From JAAYDI01 sp052034005 (GTDB lineage Bacteria; Planctomycetota; Planctomycetia; Pirellulales; Pirellulaceae), in the NCBI GenBank assembly GCA_052034005.1, contig JBPOJB010000027.1:1-55247 (forward strand): a stretch of DNA of 55,247 bases, in the 5' to 3' direction. Numbering within the stretch: the first letter of the stretch is position 1; every line of letters starts with the position of its first letter. Made by a program: the position numbers and the translations under genes. Shown one piece after another: positions 39,875-49,133 of this stretch. Under the pieces are notes generated by a model. The model was not told the DNA's origin and did not search any database. It worked only from the letters and a program-made list of their open reading frames with translations.

Positions 39875-41419
39875 CTACTGCCAGGGGTTCTGGTCGCTGA
39901 GCTGAATGGAAAACTCCTGGTGTTCTTCCACCTGCAGTTGCACGCTGCTGCCCATCAAGCCGGCCGTGACGGTGCCCTGGACATGGAACACTTCGTGTAC
40001 CGAGATGACCTGACCGCGCTGTGCGTCGAACACGAAGTACCCGTTCGATTGGACCGGCTGGAAATCGGCCCCGGCCAACTCGAACTGGAACGCGTCCGCG
40101 GTCGGCGCCGGCGGGACGTAGGACATTTCGCTGGTGAAGTCATAGCGTGTGCCGTACCCTTCGGTGCCTCGCGACGCGTAGGTCGTGATGCCGCGCCACG
40201 AGCCCAACGGCCCCCAGCGATGGCTTACGGGCCGAGTCCAAGGCCGGTCGGCGGCGGTGGCCGGTGGGTGCAGAAACGAACGTTCCATCAACTCCCGCCA
40301 ACCATCTTCGTCGATGACCGTGGCCACCAGGAAGCCGCTCTCCAGGGGACCGGCGATCGGTGAAGTCGCGGTAGTCGATCGGAAGCCCGTGAACTCGGTG
40401 ATCTCGTCGCGTTCGTTGAGCGTGAAGGAGTACTGTTGTCCCACGAGCTTGTTGAGTTCAGCTTCGTAGGTTGCGCGGGACAGCGGATCGGCCGCGTCGA
40501 GCCGAACCTGTTCGACCGTCTGGCGGACGTGGCGTGACTGGTCCGGCCGGCGGGGTTCGATAGTCAGTCGCGTGAGGATCTGGAACTTGCGCTCCTGGGC
40601 CATCGTCAGTCCCTGCAGGCCATTGGAGGACCGGCTTTGGAAGTTGATGACCTGGTAGAGCGTCGTGGTTCCGTCGTCTGCTGTCGGCCCTGGCGGGGTT
40701 CCAGTCAGGCCGGGCGTCTTGGCGGACGCCGCGCCGAACCCCGCACCGGCACCGAACGTCGACGGTGACTTGCTCCCCGGTGGCGACGGCCCGGCGGGCG
40801 GAGTGGATGGCGCCATGTCGGGTGGGCCGGTCGCGGGCCTGATCTCGGTCGACGCGGTGCCGGTGGAGCGGGTGGTTGCCGCCGCTGTCTGCCGGTCCGG
40901 AGCGCTCGGCGGCACCGGTGGCTCGTGCTGGGCGCTTGGCATGCCCTGGTCATGGGCCTGCGGAGCCGCGGCCGGGCGATCGGGTGCCGGATGCTTGGTC
41001 GGTTCGCGGAGCAGGTAGCCGATCCCAACGCCGCACAACAGGATGGCCGTGGCGCCCAACGCGCCGACGATCATCCAGGGCAGGCGTCGCGGGGAGCGTG
41101 GAGCCGGGGCAACGGACGGCTCTTGGCCGAGCACGCGGCCGGCGGCGGGCAGGTGCCCGAGCGCGTGGGCGGTCGCGGCCGCCTGATCCGGCGTGCTGGG
41201 CAGGCCGGGCGTCGGGCGCGGTGCCGCGCCGGCCTTGAACGTACGCGCCGGAGCCCAGTCTCGCATGCCCTGGCACCAGACGAGCGTTTCCGGCCCCAAC
41301 TGGCCGGTCTGGAGCAGTCGACGCAGCTGGGCAGCGGACACCGGGCCGCGCGTCTCGTTGTCCACCAGGTAATACCAGGCCTTCTCAGAAGGACCGTCCT
41401 TACGGGGCTTGTTTGGCAT
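39875..41419 (-). CDS. GYF-domain single-pass membrane protein
   Basis: 514 residues. N-terminal GYF_2-type domain at about 14-60 (WYYLVDNETRGPVSAAQLRRLLQTGQLG, ETLVWCQGMRDWAPA). One transmembrane helix near residues 112-134 (MIVGALGATAILLCGVGIGYLL). A Pro/Ser/Thr-rich linker follows to about residue 245, then a C-terminal domain of about 265 residues that I do not recognise (LTRLTIEPRRPDQSRHVRQT, YSFTLNERDEITEFTGFR). The architecture suggests cytoplasmic GYF and extracytoplasmic C-terminus. Start ATG 41419 is chosen because it begins just before the GYF domain. Function unknown. Confidence 0.78.
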   Translation of the reverse strand: MPNKPRKDGPSEKAWYYLVDNETRGPVSAAQLRRLLQTGQLGPETLVWCQGMRDWAPARTFKAGAAPRPTPGLPSTPDQAAATAHALGHLPAAGRVLGQEPSVAPAPRSPRRLPWMIVGALGATAILLCGVGIGYLLREPTKHPAPDRPAAAPQAHDQGMPSAQHEPPVPPSAPDRQTAAATTRSTGTASTEIRPATGPPDMAPSTPPAGPSPPGSKSPSTFGAGAGFGAASAKTPGLTGTPPGPTADDGTTTLYQVINFQSRSSNGLQGLTMAQERKFQILTRLTIEPRRPDQSRHVRQTVEQVRLDAADPLSRATYEAELNKLVGQQYSFTLNERDEITEFTGFRSTTATSPIAGPLESGFLVATVIDEDGWRELMERSFLHPPATAADRPWTRPVSHRWGPLGSWRGITTYASRGTEGYGTRYDFTSEMSYVPPAPTADAFQFELAGADFQPVQSNGYFVFDAQRGQVISVHEVFHVQGTVTAGLMGSSVQLQVEEHQEFSIQLSDQNPWQ

Positions 41420-41581
41420 ACGGCACCGTCCTGTGCGCAGTCGTTCCCGCGACTCGCTGGGATTATACCATGGCGATCGGCCCGTGCGCGTCCGATGAGA
41501 TGATTGACGTGGCCTGTGGCGGGTGCCTATCATGCGCTGGTCGGTTCGTCCACCCACCTACTGTCCGGAAAGGGGCCAACC

Positions 41582-43048
41582 ATGACGGGTCAAGGCATCA
41601 CAGGTCGCGGCATGACGCGGCGCGGGTTTCTCGGCGTAACGGCCACGAGCGGTCTGTTCCTGGCCGGCGGCCTGGCGGCCCGTCCCTGGCAGGCGGCCGA
41701 GGAGAACGGTTGGCCGGCGTTGCCGCCGGTGCGGATCCACGTGGTGTATCTGGGCACCGGGGGCGCCTGGCCGAAGCCCGAGTTCGACGCGCCGGCCGAG
41801 GTCCGGAAGTTCGAGAGCTACCTGGCCGGCGTCGCAGAGCGGCTGGGCGATGTGCAGTTCGTGGGAGGCGAGCTGATCCAGAACACCGCGAGCGAAGCGC
41901 GCCAAGTGGCGGCCGCGCTGGGCGACGCCGACGCGGTGCTCGTGGTGCACCTGAGCTTCGGCAACGCGCAGCCGTTCCTCGAGTTCATCAACACCGGGCT
42001 GCCGGTCGCCATCTTCTCACAGCCGTTCAGCGGCCACGATTGGATGTACGTGCCGGCGATGCAGCGGGAGGGCAAGCGCGTCGTGCTGGTGGCGTCGAGC
42101 GATTATGCGGACCTCCAGCGGGCGGTGGCGCTGTTGCGCGTGCCGGTGCGCATGCGGCAGTCGCGCGTCCTGCTGGTCGGCACGCCGGCGGGGACCGACG
42201 CCGCCCAGGTGCCGGAACAGGTCAAGCAGTTGACCGGCGTCGAGATCCTGTCGATCGATGTGCCGGCCGTCGTGGCGGCCCACCAGGCGATCGATCGCGC
42301 GGAGGCGGAGGCCGAGGCGGAGCAATACTGGCTGTCCCCCGCGCAGAAGATCGTCGAACCGACGCGGGAGGAGGTCATCAAGTCGGCCGCCATGTACCTG
42401 GCGCTCAAGAAGCTGATGATCCAACACGGGGCCCGGGCGGTCACGATCCGCTGCCTGGGCGGGATCCCGATCGACGTGCTGGGCTACCCGTGCCTGGCGT
42501 TCAGCAAGCTCTGCGATCTGGGCCTGGTGGGCGCCTGCGAGGCGGACATCGATTCCACGCTGACGATGCTCATGTTCGCCTACGCGTTCGGCAAGCCCGG
42601 CTTCATCTCGGACCCGCTGTTCGACACGTCCCAGAACGCCGTGATCCACGCACATTGCGTGGCCCCGACGAAGATGGACGGCCCGCAGTGCGAGCGTGCG
42701 CCCTTCCACCTGCGCAACCACCGCGACGACAACCGAGGCGCATCGTTGGAGGTCTTCCTGGAAGAAGGTCGGGACATCACCTGCGCCAAGCTCGTCAACC
42801 TCGACACGCTGCTGGTCTCGACGGGCAAGATCATCGGCATCCCCGACTTCGACGATCGCGGCTGCCGGACCCAGATCACGACGCGCGTGGCCAACGCCCG
42901 CGCCATGCTCACCAACTGGGGCGGCGGCGTGATCCGGACCAACGACATGATGACGCTGCTCCACCGCGTCGTGTTCTACGGCGACCACCTCGACTCCCTG
43001 CGCGACGTGGCGCACCTCATGGGACAGCGGGTGGTGGTGGAAGGATAG
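41582..43048 (+). CDS. Tat-exported L-fucose/L-arabinose isomerase-like protein
   Basis: 488 residues from ATG 41582. A twin-arginine signal (MTRRGFLGVTATSGLFLAGG) is followed by a domain with the layout of the FucI/AraA isomerase fold: an N-terminal alpha/beta half (IHVVYLGTGG, VLVVHLSFGNAQPFLEFIN) and a C-terminal half with conserved acidic and His residues (ACEADIDSTLTML, NAVIHAHCVAP, FHLRNHRDDNRGAS). It may be a sugar isomerase or a binding relative; the substrate is unknown. It stands divergent from the GYF gene and convergent with the next TIM-barrel gene (28 bp between stops). Confidence 0.75.
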   Translation: MTGQGITGRGMTRRGFLGVTATSGLFLAGGLAARPWQAAEENGWPALPPVRIHVVYLGTGGAWPKPEFDAPAEVRKFESYLAGVAERLGDVQFVGGELIQNTASEARQVAAALGDADAVLVVHLSFGNAQPFLEFINTGLPVAIFSQPFSGHDWMYVPAMQREGKRVVLVASSDYADLQRAVALLRVPVRMRQSRVLLVGTPAGTDAAQVPEQVKQLTGVEILSIDVPAVVAAHQAIDRAEAEAEAEQYWLSPAQKIVEPTREEVIKSAAMYLALKKLMIQHGARAVTIRCLGGIPIDVLGYPCLAFSKLCDLGLVGACEADIDSTLTMLMFAYAFGKPGFISDPLFDTSQNAVIHAHCVAPTKMDGPQCERAPFHLRNHRDDNRGASLEVFLEEGRDITCAKLVNLDTLLVSTGKIIGIPDFDDRGCRTQITTRVANARAMLTNWGGGVIRTNDMMTLLHRVVFYGDHLDSLRDVAHLMGQRVVVEG

Positions 43049-43076
43049 CACCGTCCGATCGGGGCCGCACGGTCGT

Positions 43077-43925
43077 TTAGAGTTTGTCCATCTTCCTGAG
43101 GCTCTCCAGGCATCTGCGCACGTTCCGCAGCGCCGAACCGCTCCGTTCGTGCTCGACGATGTACCATTTCGTGCCGCCGGTCGACTCGCAGATCGCGAAG
43201 GCCTCTTTCCAGTTGACGGTGCCCTCGCCGATCACCGCAGTGCTGGGACCGCCGGCTTCCTTGAGATGGATCGTGCGGGACCGGCCCGGGAACCGCTTGA
43301 GCGAAGCGATCGGGTCGCCACCGGCTTCCAGGCAGTTGCCCAGATCCATCTGCATGATCACATCGTCGCACGTATTGGCGAAGAACAGGTCCCAGGCGAA
43401 TTCGTCGCCGACCTTCTTGAAGTCCCCGCCGTGCGCGTGGTAGCCGACGTACATGTCCTGTTCTTTGAGGCGGGCCGCGATCTCGTCGTAGACCTTGGCC
43501 ACTTCCTTGACCGATTCCAGGGAATCGGCATAGGACGGGTCCATCCAGGCGACGATCAGATACGGGTTGTCGAGCGTCTTGTTGAACTCGACGGTTTTCT
43601 TGAGTTCATCGCCTTTGAGCGCATCGAGCGAAATGTGGGTGCCGCAGCACTCCAGGCCATATTTCTGGAGCAGTTCATGGAGTTCCGCGGCGGTTCGGTT
43701 GTAGTAGCCCGCGAACTCGACGCCCGCATAGCCCATCTGGGCGACGGCATCCAGGACGCTGGCGAGATCCTTCTCGCAATCATGCCGCACGGAGTACAGT
43801 TGCAGGCCGATCGGGATCTTCTGGTCCGCCCCGTTGGCCAGCGCCGCCAGGGGTTTCGCCCCGGCCAGCAGCATGGCGGCCGTACCGGTCCCGAGCTTCA
43901 ACAGGTCACGTCGCGAAATACTCAT
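43077..43925 (-). CDS. Tat-exported sugar phosphate isomerase/epimerase-like TIM barrel
   Basis: 282 residues. Tat signal SRRDLLKLGTGTAAMLLAG. The TIM barrel has family motifs IGLQLYSVRHDCEKD, AQMGYAGVEFAGYYNRTAAEL, YVGYHAHGGDFKK, IMQMDLGNC and RTIHLKEAGG, with likely metal ligands Glu, Asp, His. Resembles planctomycete exported xylose-isomerase-like proteins. Start ATG 43925. Confidence 0.87.
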   Translation of the reverse strand: MSISRRDLLKLGTGTAAMLLAGAKPLAALANGADQKIPIGLQLYSVRHDCEKDLASVLDAVAQMGYAGVEFAGYYNRTAAELHELLQKYGLECCGTHISLDALKGDELKKTVEFNKTLDNPYLIVAWMDPSYADSLESVKEVAKVYDEIAARLKEQDMYVGYHAHGGDFKKVGDEFAWDLFFANTCDDVIMQMDLGNCLEAGGDPIASLKRFPGRSRTIHLKEAGGPSTAVIGEGTVNWKEAFAICESTGGTKWYIVEHERSGSALRNVRRCLESLRKMDKL

Positions 43926-43981
43926 GGAGGGTCCTTTCAGGTGCTGTGTGGTGGTTCGGATGCCGGCTCACGGCCCGTATT

Positions 43982-44176
43982 CTACTTCAGCGGCCGAGCG
44001 TCGAGAACACCACGGCGGACGGCCCAGCGGCGGGCGACGGCTTGGGCAACCGGTGCGTCAACCGCCACTTCATCCCGCTCTTTGCCCATGAGTCCGGTCC
44101 AGCATCCCACGCCCCGCTCTTGGCTGACCTCCTCGGCGAAGTGGATCGGCACACCGACGTCGTAGGGCTCCGTCAT
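43982..44176 (-). CDS. Hypothetical short ORF downstream of the dockerin gene
   Basis: 64 residues, starting 9 bp after the stop of the dockerin protein gene on the same strand. No domain, signal or known motif. It could be a real small gene in the same transcript or a chance frame in GC-rich DNA. Confidence 0.25.
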   Translation of the reverse strand: MTEPYDVGVPIHFAEEVSQERGVGCWTGLMGKERDEVAVDAPVAQAVARRWAVRRGVLDARPLK

Positions 44177-44185
44177 GGGGCTCGA

Positions 44186-46201
44186 TCAGCTTTCATCGGC
44201 CGCCACGCCCAAGAGCGCGGAGAGCAGATCCTCCAGATCGACCCGCCCTGAGGACTCGGCCCACTCCGCCCAGCACGCCTCGCCGCGCGATCCACGGCCC
44301 TCGGCAAACCCGACCTCCCAACCGTCCGCTTCGCGCGCGGCTGGGGGCGGCAACTGCCAGCCGGCTGCCGCCGGCAGCAGCAGCGGGAACTGCGACGCTC
44401 CAAGCGACGGACCACCACCGAGCCCGGTCGTTACGGCCAAGAACGCGTCGCTCGAACCGACCAGGCCGTCCGACGACAGGTCGGCGACCGGCCCAGCGCC
44501 CTCACCCTCGGCCTGGCCCTCGCCCTGGGCGGTCCCAGTCCGGTTGATGTAGTTGATGACCAACAGCGCGTCGAGCCCGGTCACAACGTTGTCGGGCGAC
44601 GTGTCGTAAAATGGGGCTGCGAACGGGTGCGGACGTGTCGGCAGATTGCCCGGGCCGAAAATGTTGATTCGATTGATGATCTGCAGCGCATCGATGCCCG
44701 AGATGTGACCGTCGTCATCCACGTCCAACGGCATCGCACCGTTGTACCAGGGGTACTCGGTCTCCAGCGTGATGTCCACCGTGACCACGTTGCTGTCGGC
44801 GCCTCCGTCGTTGACCTTGTAGGTGAACGCGTCCTCGCGGTTGAATCCGGCGTCCGGCACGTAGGTGAAACTGCCGTCGTCGTTGAGCGTCAACAGGCCG
44901 TGCGCCGGCCCGCTCACGAGCACCGCGCGCATCGTGCCGATTCCGTCGTCCGAGTCGTTGGCCAACACGCCGGGAGCGGGCACGATCAACGGCACGTCCA
45001 CAGCCGTCGTGTAGCTGTCGGGCACCGCCACCGGGGCCTCATTCGTGATAATGGCCGTGAACAGATGGCCGCCCGAGATGATCGCCACGCGGCCGGTGTC
45101 AGCGTCGTATGCGATCTCCGGGCCCCAGAGCGACGTCTCGCCCGGCACGCTCTGCCCGCTCAGTGACTCGAACCAGTCGACGATCCGCAGCGTCTGGTTG
45201 GTGGAGCGAATATGCAACAGGTCGCCCTGCTCAGCGGGGTTCGATCGGCCCACCAGGTAGCCCACATCGCTGTTGGTCGCACCGGTCAGACGGCCGTCGA
45301 TGAAACCACCCGAGTCGGTCCGGACCGCGTGGGCCGTCCCGTCGTAGTCCCACCACATCAGCTTCTCAATGAAATGGCCGCCCACGCCGAAGACGAAGCT
45401 GGACCCGACAATGGTGCTGCTGTCGGGCGAGATGCCAAACACGTACACGCCGTCACCATACGGATCGCCCACCTCGCGACGGGTCGCGTTGTCAGCCTCC
45501 CAGACCACACCCGTGATGTCGATCCCGACCTTCACGCGATCGTCCGAAATCCCGTACACGACCGCCCCATCGACCAACTCGCCCACCCGCACGATCGCCT
45601 GATCATATTCAAACAGCGCCCGACCGTTGTCCGACATGCCGGCCACCACGCCATGACTGTTGATCGCCACGCCGATGGACTGATACTCCGGATTGACCGA
45701 ACCTTCCTTGCCAATCGATCCGAGCTGGGTCATTGTGAACTGGATGCCGTCCCATTCCCCGCGGAACGCCTCGCCGTTGACCGCCTCGTCCGTGACAGAA
45801 TAGCCTGTCATGTAGACGACCGACCCGTTGGAGTTCACGGCCAGGACCGTATTGGCGCCGCCGAGCGACGGGATCGTCAACGCATCGGCTACCTGTGCCG
45901 TGTGAGCGTCCAGATCCACGTCCACCAGCAGCAGGCGTGCTTCCAGGTCGGCGCCGTCCGGCTGCACGTTGGCCGTCACCGCCACCTGGTCCCCGTGAAA
46001 CACCACACCACTCAAGTCCCAGAACTGGGTCGACGCGTCGGTCAGGTACGCTCGCAGGTCGATGACCGACCAGTCGCCGAGTCCCGCGAGCAGTTGCCGC
46101 GGTTCGAGCGGTTGAAATGCAAGACACCTGGACGCTCGAGACTGGGTCGTACGGCGGCGGCACGGGTTGTTCCAGACGAGGAAACGATGAGCGACGTTCA
46201 T
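44186..46201 (-). CDS. Large secreted protein with LEPR signal, cadherin-like domain and dockerin-type repeats
   Basis: 671 residues from ATG 46201. The N-terminus carries the planctomycete signal region ending FQPLEPRQLLAG. A beta-propeller-like region of about 370 residues follows (repeated blocks such as VYMTGYSVTDEA and VVYGISDDRVKVG). Then comes a bacterial cadherin/VCBS-like domain (PVAVPDSYTTAVDVPLIVPA, GVLANDSDDG, FTYKVNDGGADSNVVTVDITL) and two dockerin-I-type calcium-binding repeats (DVDDDGHISGIDALQIINRI, DTSPDNVVTGLDALLVINYI). The C-terminus is Gly/Glu-rich with a last acidic stretch. Probably extracellular and attached by protein-protein contacts; function otherwise unknown. Confidence 0.85.
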   Translation of the reverse strand: MNVAHRFLVWNNPCRRRTTQSRASRCLAFQPLEPRQLLAGLGDWSVIDLRAYLTDASTQFWDLSGVVFHGDQVAVTANVQPDGADLEARLLLVDVDLDAHTAQVADALTIPSLGGANTVLAVNSNGSVVYMTGYSVTDEAVNGEAFRGEWDGIQFTMTQLGSIGKEGSVNPEYQSIGVAINSHGVVAGMSDNGRALFEYDQAIVRVGELVDGAVVYGISDDRVKVGIDITGVVWEADNATRREVGDPYGDGVYVFGISPDSSTIVGSSFVFGVGGHFIEKLMWWDYDGTAHAVRTDSGGFIDGRLTGATNSDVGYLVGRSNPAEQGDLLHIRSTNQTLRIVDWFESLSGQSVPGETSLWGPEIAYDADTGRVAIISGGHLFTAIITNEAPVAVPDSYTTAVDVPLIVPAPGVLANDSDDGIGTMRAVLVSGPAHGLLTLNDDGSFTYVPDAGFNREDAFTYKVNDGGADSNVVTVDITLETEYPWYNGAMPLDVDDDGHISGIDALQIINRINIFGPGNLPTRPHPFAAPFYDTSPDNVVTGLDALLVINYINRTGTAQGEGQAEGEGAGPVADLSSDGLVGSSDAFLAVTTGLGGGPSLGASQFPLLLPAAAGWQLPPPAAREADGWEVGFAEGRGSRGEACWAEWAESSGRVDLEDLLSALLGVAADES

Positions 46202-47007
46202 GTGGGTGGCTTCTCGTAACAGGTGTTGTGCGGTGTTCGCATCCAAGCCGAAGTCGTAACTCAGTATCCTTCCATACTAACCAGCGGCCAGAACAAGGCA
46301 ATTATATGGTGGGCGGCACCCCCTAAGCGGGGACTATTCAGCCCGTCATCGGCCCTCAAATGAAAAAGGCTTTCGAGAATGTGCCGGACGCGCGTCTGGC
46401 GGCTGCGTTGTGGCCGCCTTTCGCACCTGCTCGAGGCGAGCAGCTCCCGGCCGAAAGCCGAATTGGTCTCAGGATTCCATAGTAGTTGCCCGGAAAAACA
46501 AAGCAACTTACTAGTGCCTCGTCCAGGCTAAGTCTTTGCGTTGCCACCTATTCGGTGCTTCCACTGGAAGGATTAACTGCCCTGTGGCCGCGCGAAGCGG
46601 TGCACCAGCGCGGCGCCTGGCTCGCAGTCGCGAAGCGACGGCACTGACAAAGCCCAGGGCAGAGCTGAGCGGCACAGCCGCGAAGCGCCGCCCTGGGTCG
46701 CGTCCATATGCCAAACCAACAGCTGTCCCTACGGGACGGAAGAAATGGTGCGGACCGGCCATGCCACGCAGCATCTCGCGACGAAGCGGTACCGCCCACC
46801 CATACCGCTCGGTTCTCAGTCGCGAAGCACCAACCCCAAGTTTTAGTCCGGACGGGCCACTGGCGTGTGAGGGAGCCGTGTAGAGACGGGTCCTCAGCCG
46901 GTCAGGGGTGCTCGGCCGGTGCGGCGAACGCCAAGAAAAAACGGAATCCGGCCTCACCGCGAAGCCGGATCCGTCTGGGCTAAGCCACGAGTGGTGGAGG
47001 TGTCGGA
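46202..47007. repeat. Intergenic block D with CGCGAAGCG repeats
   Basis: About 800 bp without a credible gene. The part near the dockerin gene (46202-46500) is AT-richer and should contain its promoter. From about 46550 the short motif CGCGAAGCG and variants recurs (46593, 46626, 46677, 46772, 46820, 46958). A fragment resembling the palindromic module of blocks B and C (CAGCTGTCCCTACGGGACGG) lies near 46720-46740. Confidence 0.7.
46935..46974 (-). terminator. Intrinsic terminator of the lipoprotein gene
   Basis: On the minus strand, ACGGATCCGGC pairs with GCCGGATTCCGT (one bulge) and is followed by a run of six T. It lies 34 bp after the stop of the lipoprotein gene. Confidence 0.8.
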
Positions 47008-47574
47008 TCAGTAGGGCGAGTTGGCCCCGGGATCGACGTTCCCCACGATGTGGAAGTGGTTGTGGTCGATGTAGACGACTTCGACGGCGTCCTCATCGCG
47101 GTACGAGTAGGGGATTGGCCAGCCGACCCAGGTGGTCTCATCGTAGTAGATGGTGCACTTATAGTGCGCGTGGTGCAACTGGGCGGGGCCGATCATCGGC
47201 ACGAACCGCGGCGGATCGACGTAGTCGGCGATTTTCTCCTTGACGATCCGGATGTTGTTGCGTTGGACCTCATGCAGGAAGGGGATTCCACCCTCGATCG
47301 GCCGGGCCCGCTCGAACGCCACCATGACCTCGTCGTCGCTTGGCGGATCCAACGCGACGGCCGGCCCGCCTGCGGTGATGGGGCCGAGGATCGGGACTCG
47401 CTCGTACCTCTCATGCTGCCATGCCTTGTCCTCTTTCTGGTCCTGGAAATACGGACTGACGGGGATCGGGATGGGGAGCATCGGTCCCATGGTCGTTCGG
47501 ATGCACCCAGTGCTGCCCACAGCGAGCCACGCCATGAGGGTGCAAAGGGCGGCGGCAAGGGTCTGTCGAGACAT
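47008..47574 (-). CDS. Planctomycete-type lipoprotein of unknown function
   Basis: 188 residues from ATG 47574, which has AAGGAAG 7 bp upstream. A lipoprotein signal peptide ends in the lipobox GSTGC, so it should be anchored to a membrane. The mature part (PMLPIPIPVSPYFQD, YERVPILGPITAGGPAV, YVDPPRFVPMIGPAQLHHAHYKCTIYY) is a family I remember from Pirellulales genomes but for which I know no function. It has its own promoter and terminator. Confidence 0.82.
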   Translation of the reverse strand: MSRQTLAAALCTLMAWLAVGSTGCIRTTMGPMLPIPIPVSPYFQDQKEDKAWQHERYERVPILGPITAGGPAVALDPPSDDEVMVAFERARPIEGGIPFLHEVQRNNIRIVKEKIADYVDPPRFVPMIGPAQLHHAHYKCTIYYDETTWVGWPIPYSYRDEDAVEVVYIDHNHFHIVGNVDPGANSPY

Positions 47575-47675
47575 CGGATCTTCCTTGATCATCATTGGGT
47601 TGCGGTGATTCGGTCGAGACGTGACCAGGTAGTTGGTGAACCCAAACCCGAACGTGCATTGCGTGCGGGCTGCTG

Positions 47676-47704
47676 ATTATCGCTACACGTACTTATCGTG
47701 TTAA
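47676..47704 (-). promoter_or_regulatory. Sigma-70-type promoter of the lipoprotein gene
   Basis: On the minus strand TTAACA (47704-47699) and GATAAT (47681-47676) are separated by 17 bp. Transcription would start about 95 bp before the start codon. Confidence 0.5.
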
Positions 47705-47740
47705 CTTGGGACAAACTTGCGGGTTTTTCTGGTCCTGTCA

Positions 47741-47789
47741 AAAAAAAGGGCGAAAAACCCGCGGGACCTTTCCCCCGGAGAGGTCCCGC
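47741..47789 (-). terminator. Intrinsic terminator of the BON protein gene
   Basis: Perfect 9-bp stem GCGGGACCT/AGGTCCCGC (47761-47769 with 47781-47789). On the minus strand it is followed by GGGTTTTTCGCCCTTTTTTT. It lies 85 bp after the BON gene stop. Confidence 0.8.
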
Positions 47790-47873
47790 CGCGAATCCCA
47801 ACGAAAAGGGCTCCCCACGCGGCGTGATCGCGGAGGGAGCCCGGTGGATTGGCACACAAGCATCCGGCGGCGG

Positions 47874-49133
47874 TTACTTGCTCTTGAAGTCCAGCCACCA
47901 CCAGCCGTCATCCCATTCCATGGTCACTTTCCGCCACCCCAGAGGGACTTGCGGATAGGGATAGAAGGGTCCGATGTACGGCCAGGCGGTCGGCGAGTAT
48001 TGGCGCGGGTAGGTGACCGCGGCGTAGTTCGGGTACGCGGCATAGCTGGGCCATGCGTAGCCGGGCATCATCGGGTTATCGAACCGGGCGCGGGCCACGC
48101 CGGCCGCGGCGGGCACTTCGGCCATCGGTTGTCCGGCGATCATCTGCTGGTTGTAGGCGACCGACTGCGCCGGGGCGTAGGCCAGCGGGACCTGCGGACC
48201 GACCATGGGGGTCCCTTGGGGCACGGCATAGGGGAAGGGCTGGGGCATCTGCGCCGGCACCTGGCTAGGAGGCGCCATCGCCGGTGCGGCTGCCACAACC
48301 GGAGCCGATACCGTTTGGACTGGAACCTGGCTCGTCACGAGCAGGTCGTTGACCACCTGCTTGACGCCCCGCACGCGACGAGTCACGTCGAGGACCAGGG
48401 TCTGTTGTTCTTCGGAAGCCACGCGACCGGAGACCCACACGACCCGGTCGTTCACCTGCACGTCCACGGCGAAGTTCCGCAGCGTGCCGCGGTCCTTCTC
48501 GCTGCGCAGGCGGCTGATGACTTCCTCGGCCAGTTCCTCATCCGACGGCGTGGCCGGCCGGCTCTGGGCGACCGGGGTGGTGGGCGCTGCCGCGGGGACG
48601 ACCGTCGGCGGCGCGGCCGGGGTCGGCTCCTGCGGCGCGGTCGGGGCGACTTCGCGGCGCGGCGCCTTCTGGGCCACGGTCGGCTCGGCCGCCCGTTTCG
48701 GCTGCTTGGCAGGGCTCAATGCGCGCTTCATGCTGCCCTTGAGGTCCCCAAGCAGCTCGCCGGATTTCTGGAGCACGTTGGATTCCCCGCTGTTCTGGAG
48801 CAGCGCGGGACGAACCTGAGGCGCCGCCTGCGCGGGAGCCGCCGGGGCAGCTTTCACGCTGATGTCGTTGACGACCTGCGTCACCCCGTTGACCCGGCGC
48901 GCGATGTCGAGGACCAACCGGTGCTGCTCATCCGATGTCACGTGACCTTTGAGCCACACGATGCCGTTCTCGACTTCCAGGTCGATGCCGAAACCGGTGA
49001 GCCGGCCGTCCGCTTTCTGCCGTTCCAGCTGCTGGACGATCTGCTGAGCGATGAGCTGATCGTCAGCCCGTACAGAGCCTGGCGACAGGGCGACAATCAA
49101 AGCGATCGCCAATCCTACAAATAAACGTCGCAT
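47874..49133 (-). CDS. Exported protein with two BON domains
   Basis: 419 residues with a signal peptide (residues 1-23, cleavage near VRADD). Two BON domains at about 24-95 and 205-270 share the pattern GIVWLKGHVTSDEQHRLVLD / RVVWVSGRVASEEQQTLVLD and QVVND. A Pro/Ala-rich linker separates them, and a Pro/Tyr-rich tail ends in WRKVTMEWDDGWWWLDFKSK. BON domains bind phospholipids or other envelope ligands, so a role at the cell envelope is likely. The gene has the strong Shine-Dalgarno AGGAGG (49142-49147) 8 bp before ATG 49133. Confidence 0.85.
   Translation of the reverse strand: MRRLFVGLAIALIVALSPGSVRADDQLIAQQIVQQLERQKADGRLTGFGIDLEVENGIVWLKGHVTSDEQHRLVLDIARRVNGVTQVVNDISVKAAPAAPAQAAPQVRPALLQNSGESNVLQKSGELLGDLKGSMKRALSPAKQPKRAAEPTVAQKAPRREVAPTAPQEPTPAAPPTVVPAAAPTTPVAQSRPATPSDEELAEEVISRLRSEKDRGTLRNFAVDVQVNDRVVWVSGRVASEEQQTLVLDVTRRVRGVKQVVNDLLVTSQVPVQTVSAPVVAAAPAMAPPSQVPAQMPQPFPYAVPQGTPMVGPQVPLAYAPAQSVAYNQQMIAGQPMAEVPAAAGVARARFDNPMMPGYAWPSYAAYPNYAAVTYPRQYSPTAWPYIGPFYPYPQVPLGWRKVTMEWDDGWWWLDFKSK

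Noticed and set aside
46261..46506. 81-residue ORF in the dockerin gene leader
   Set aside because: No domain or Shine-Dalgarno; more likely promoter DNA.
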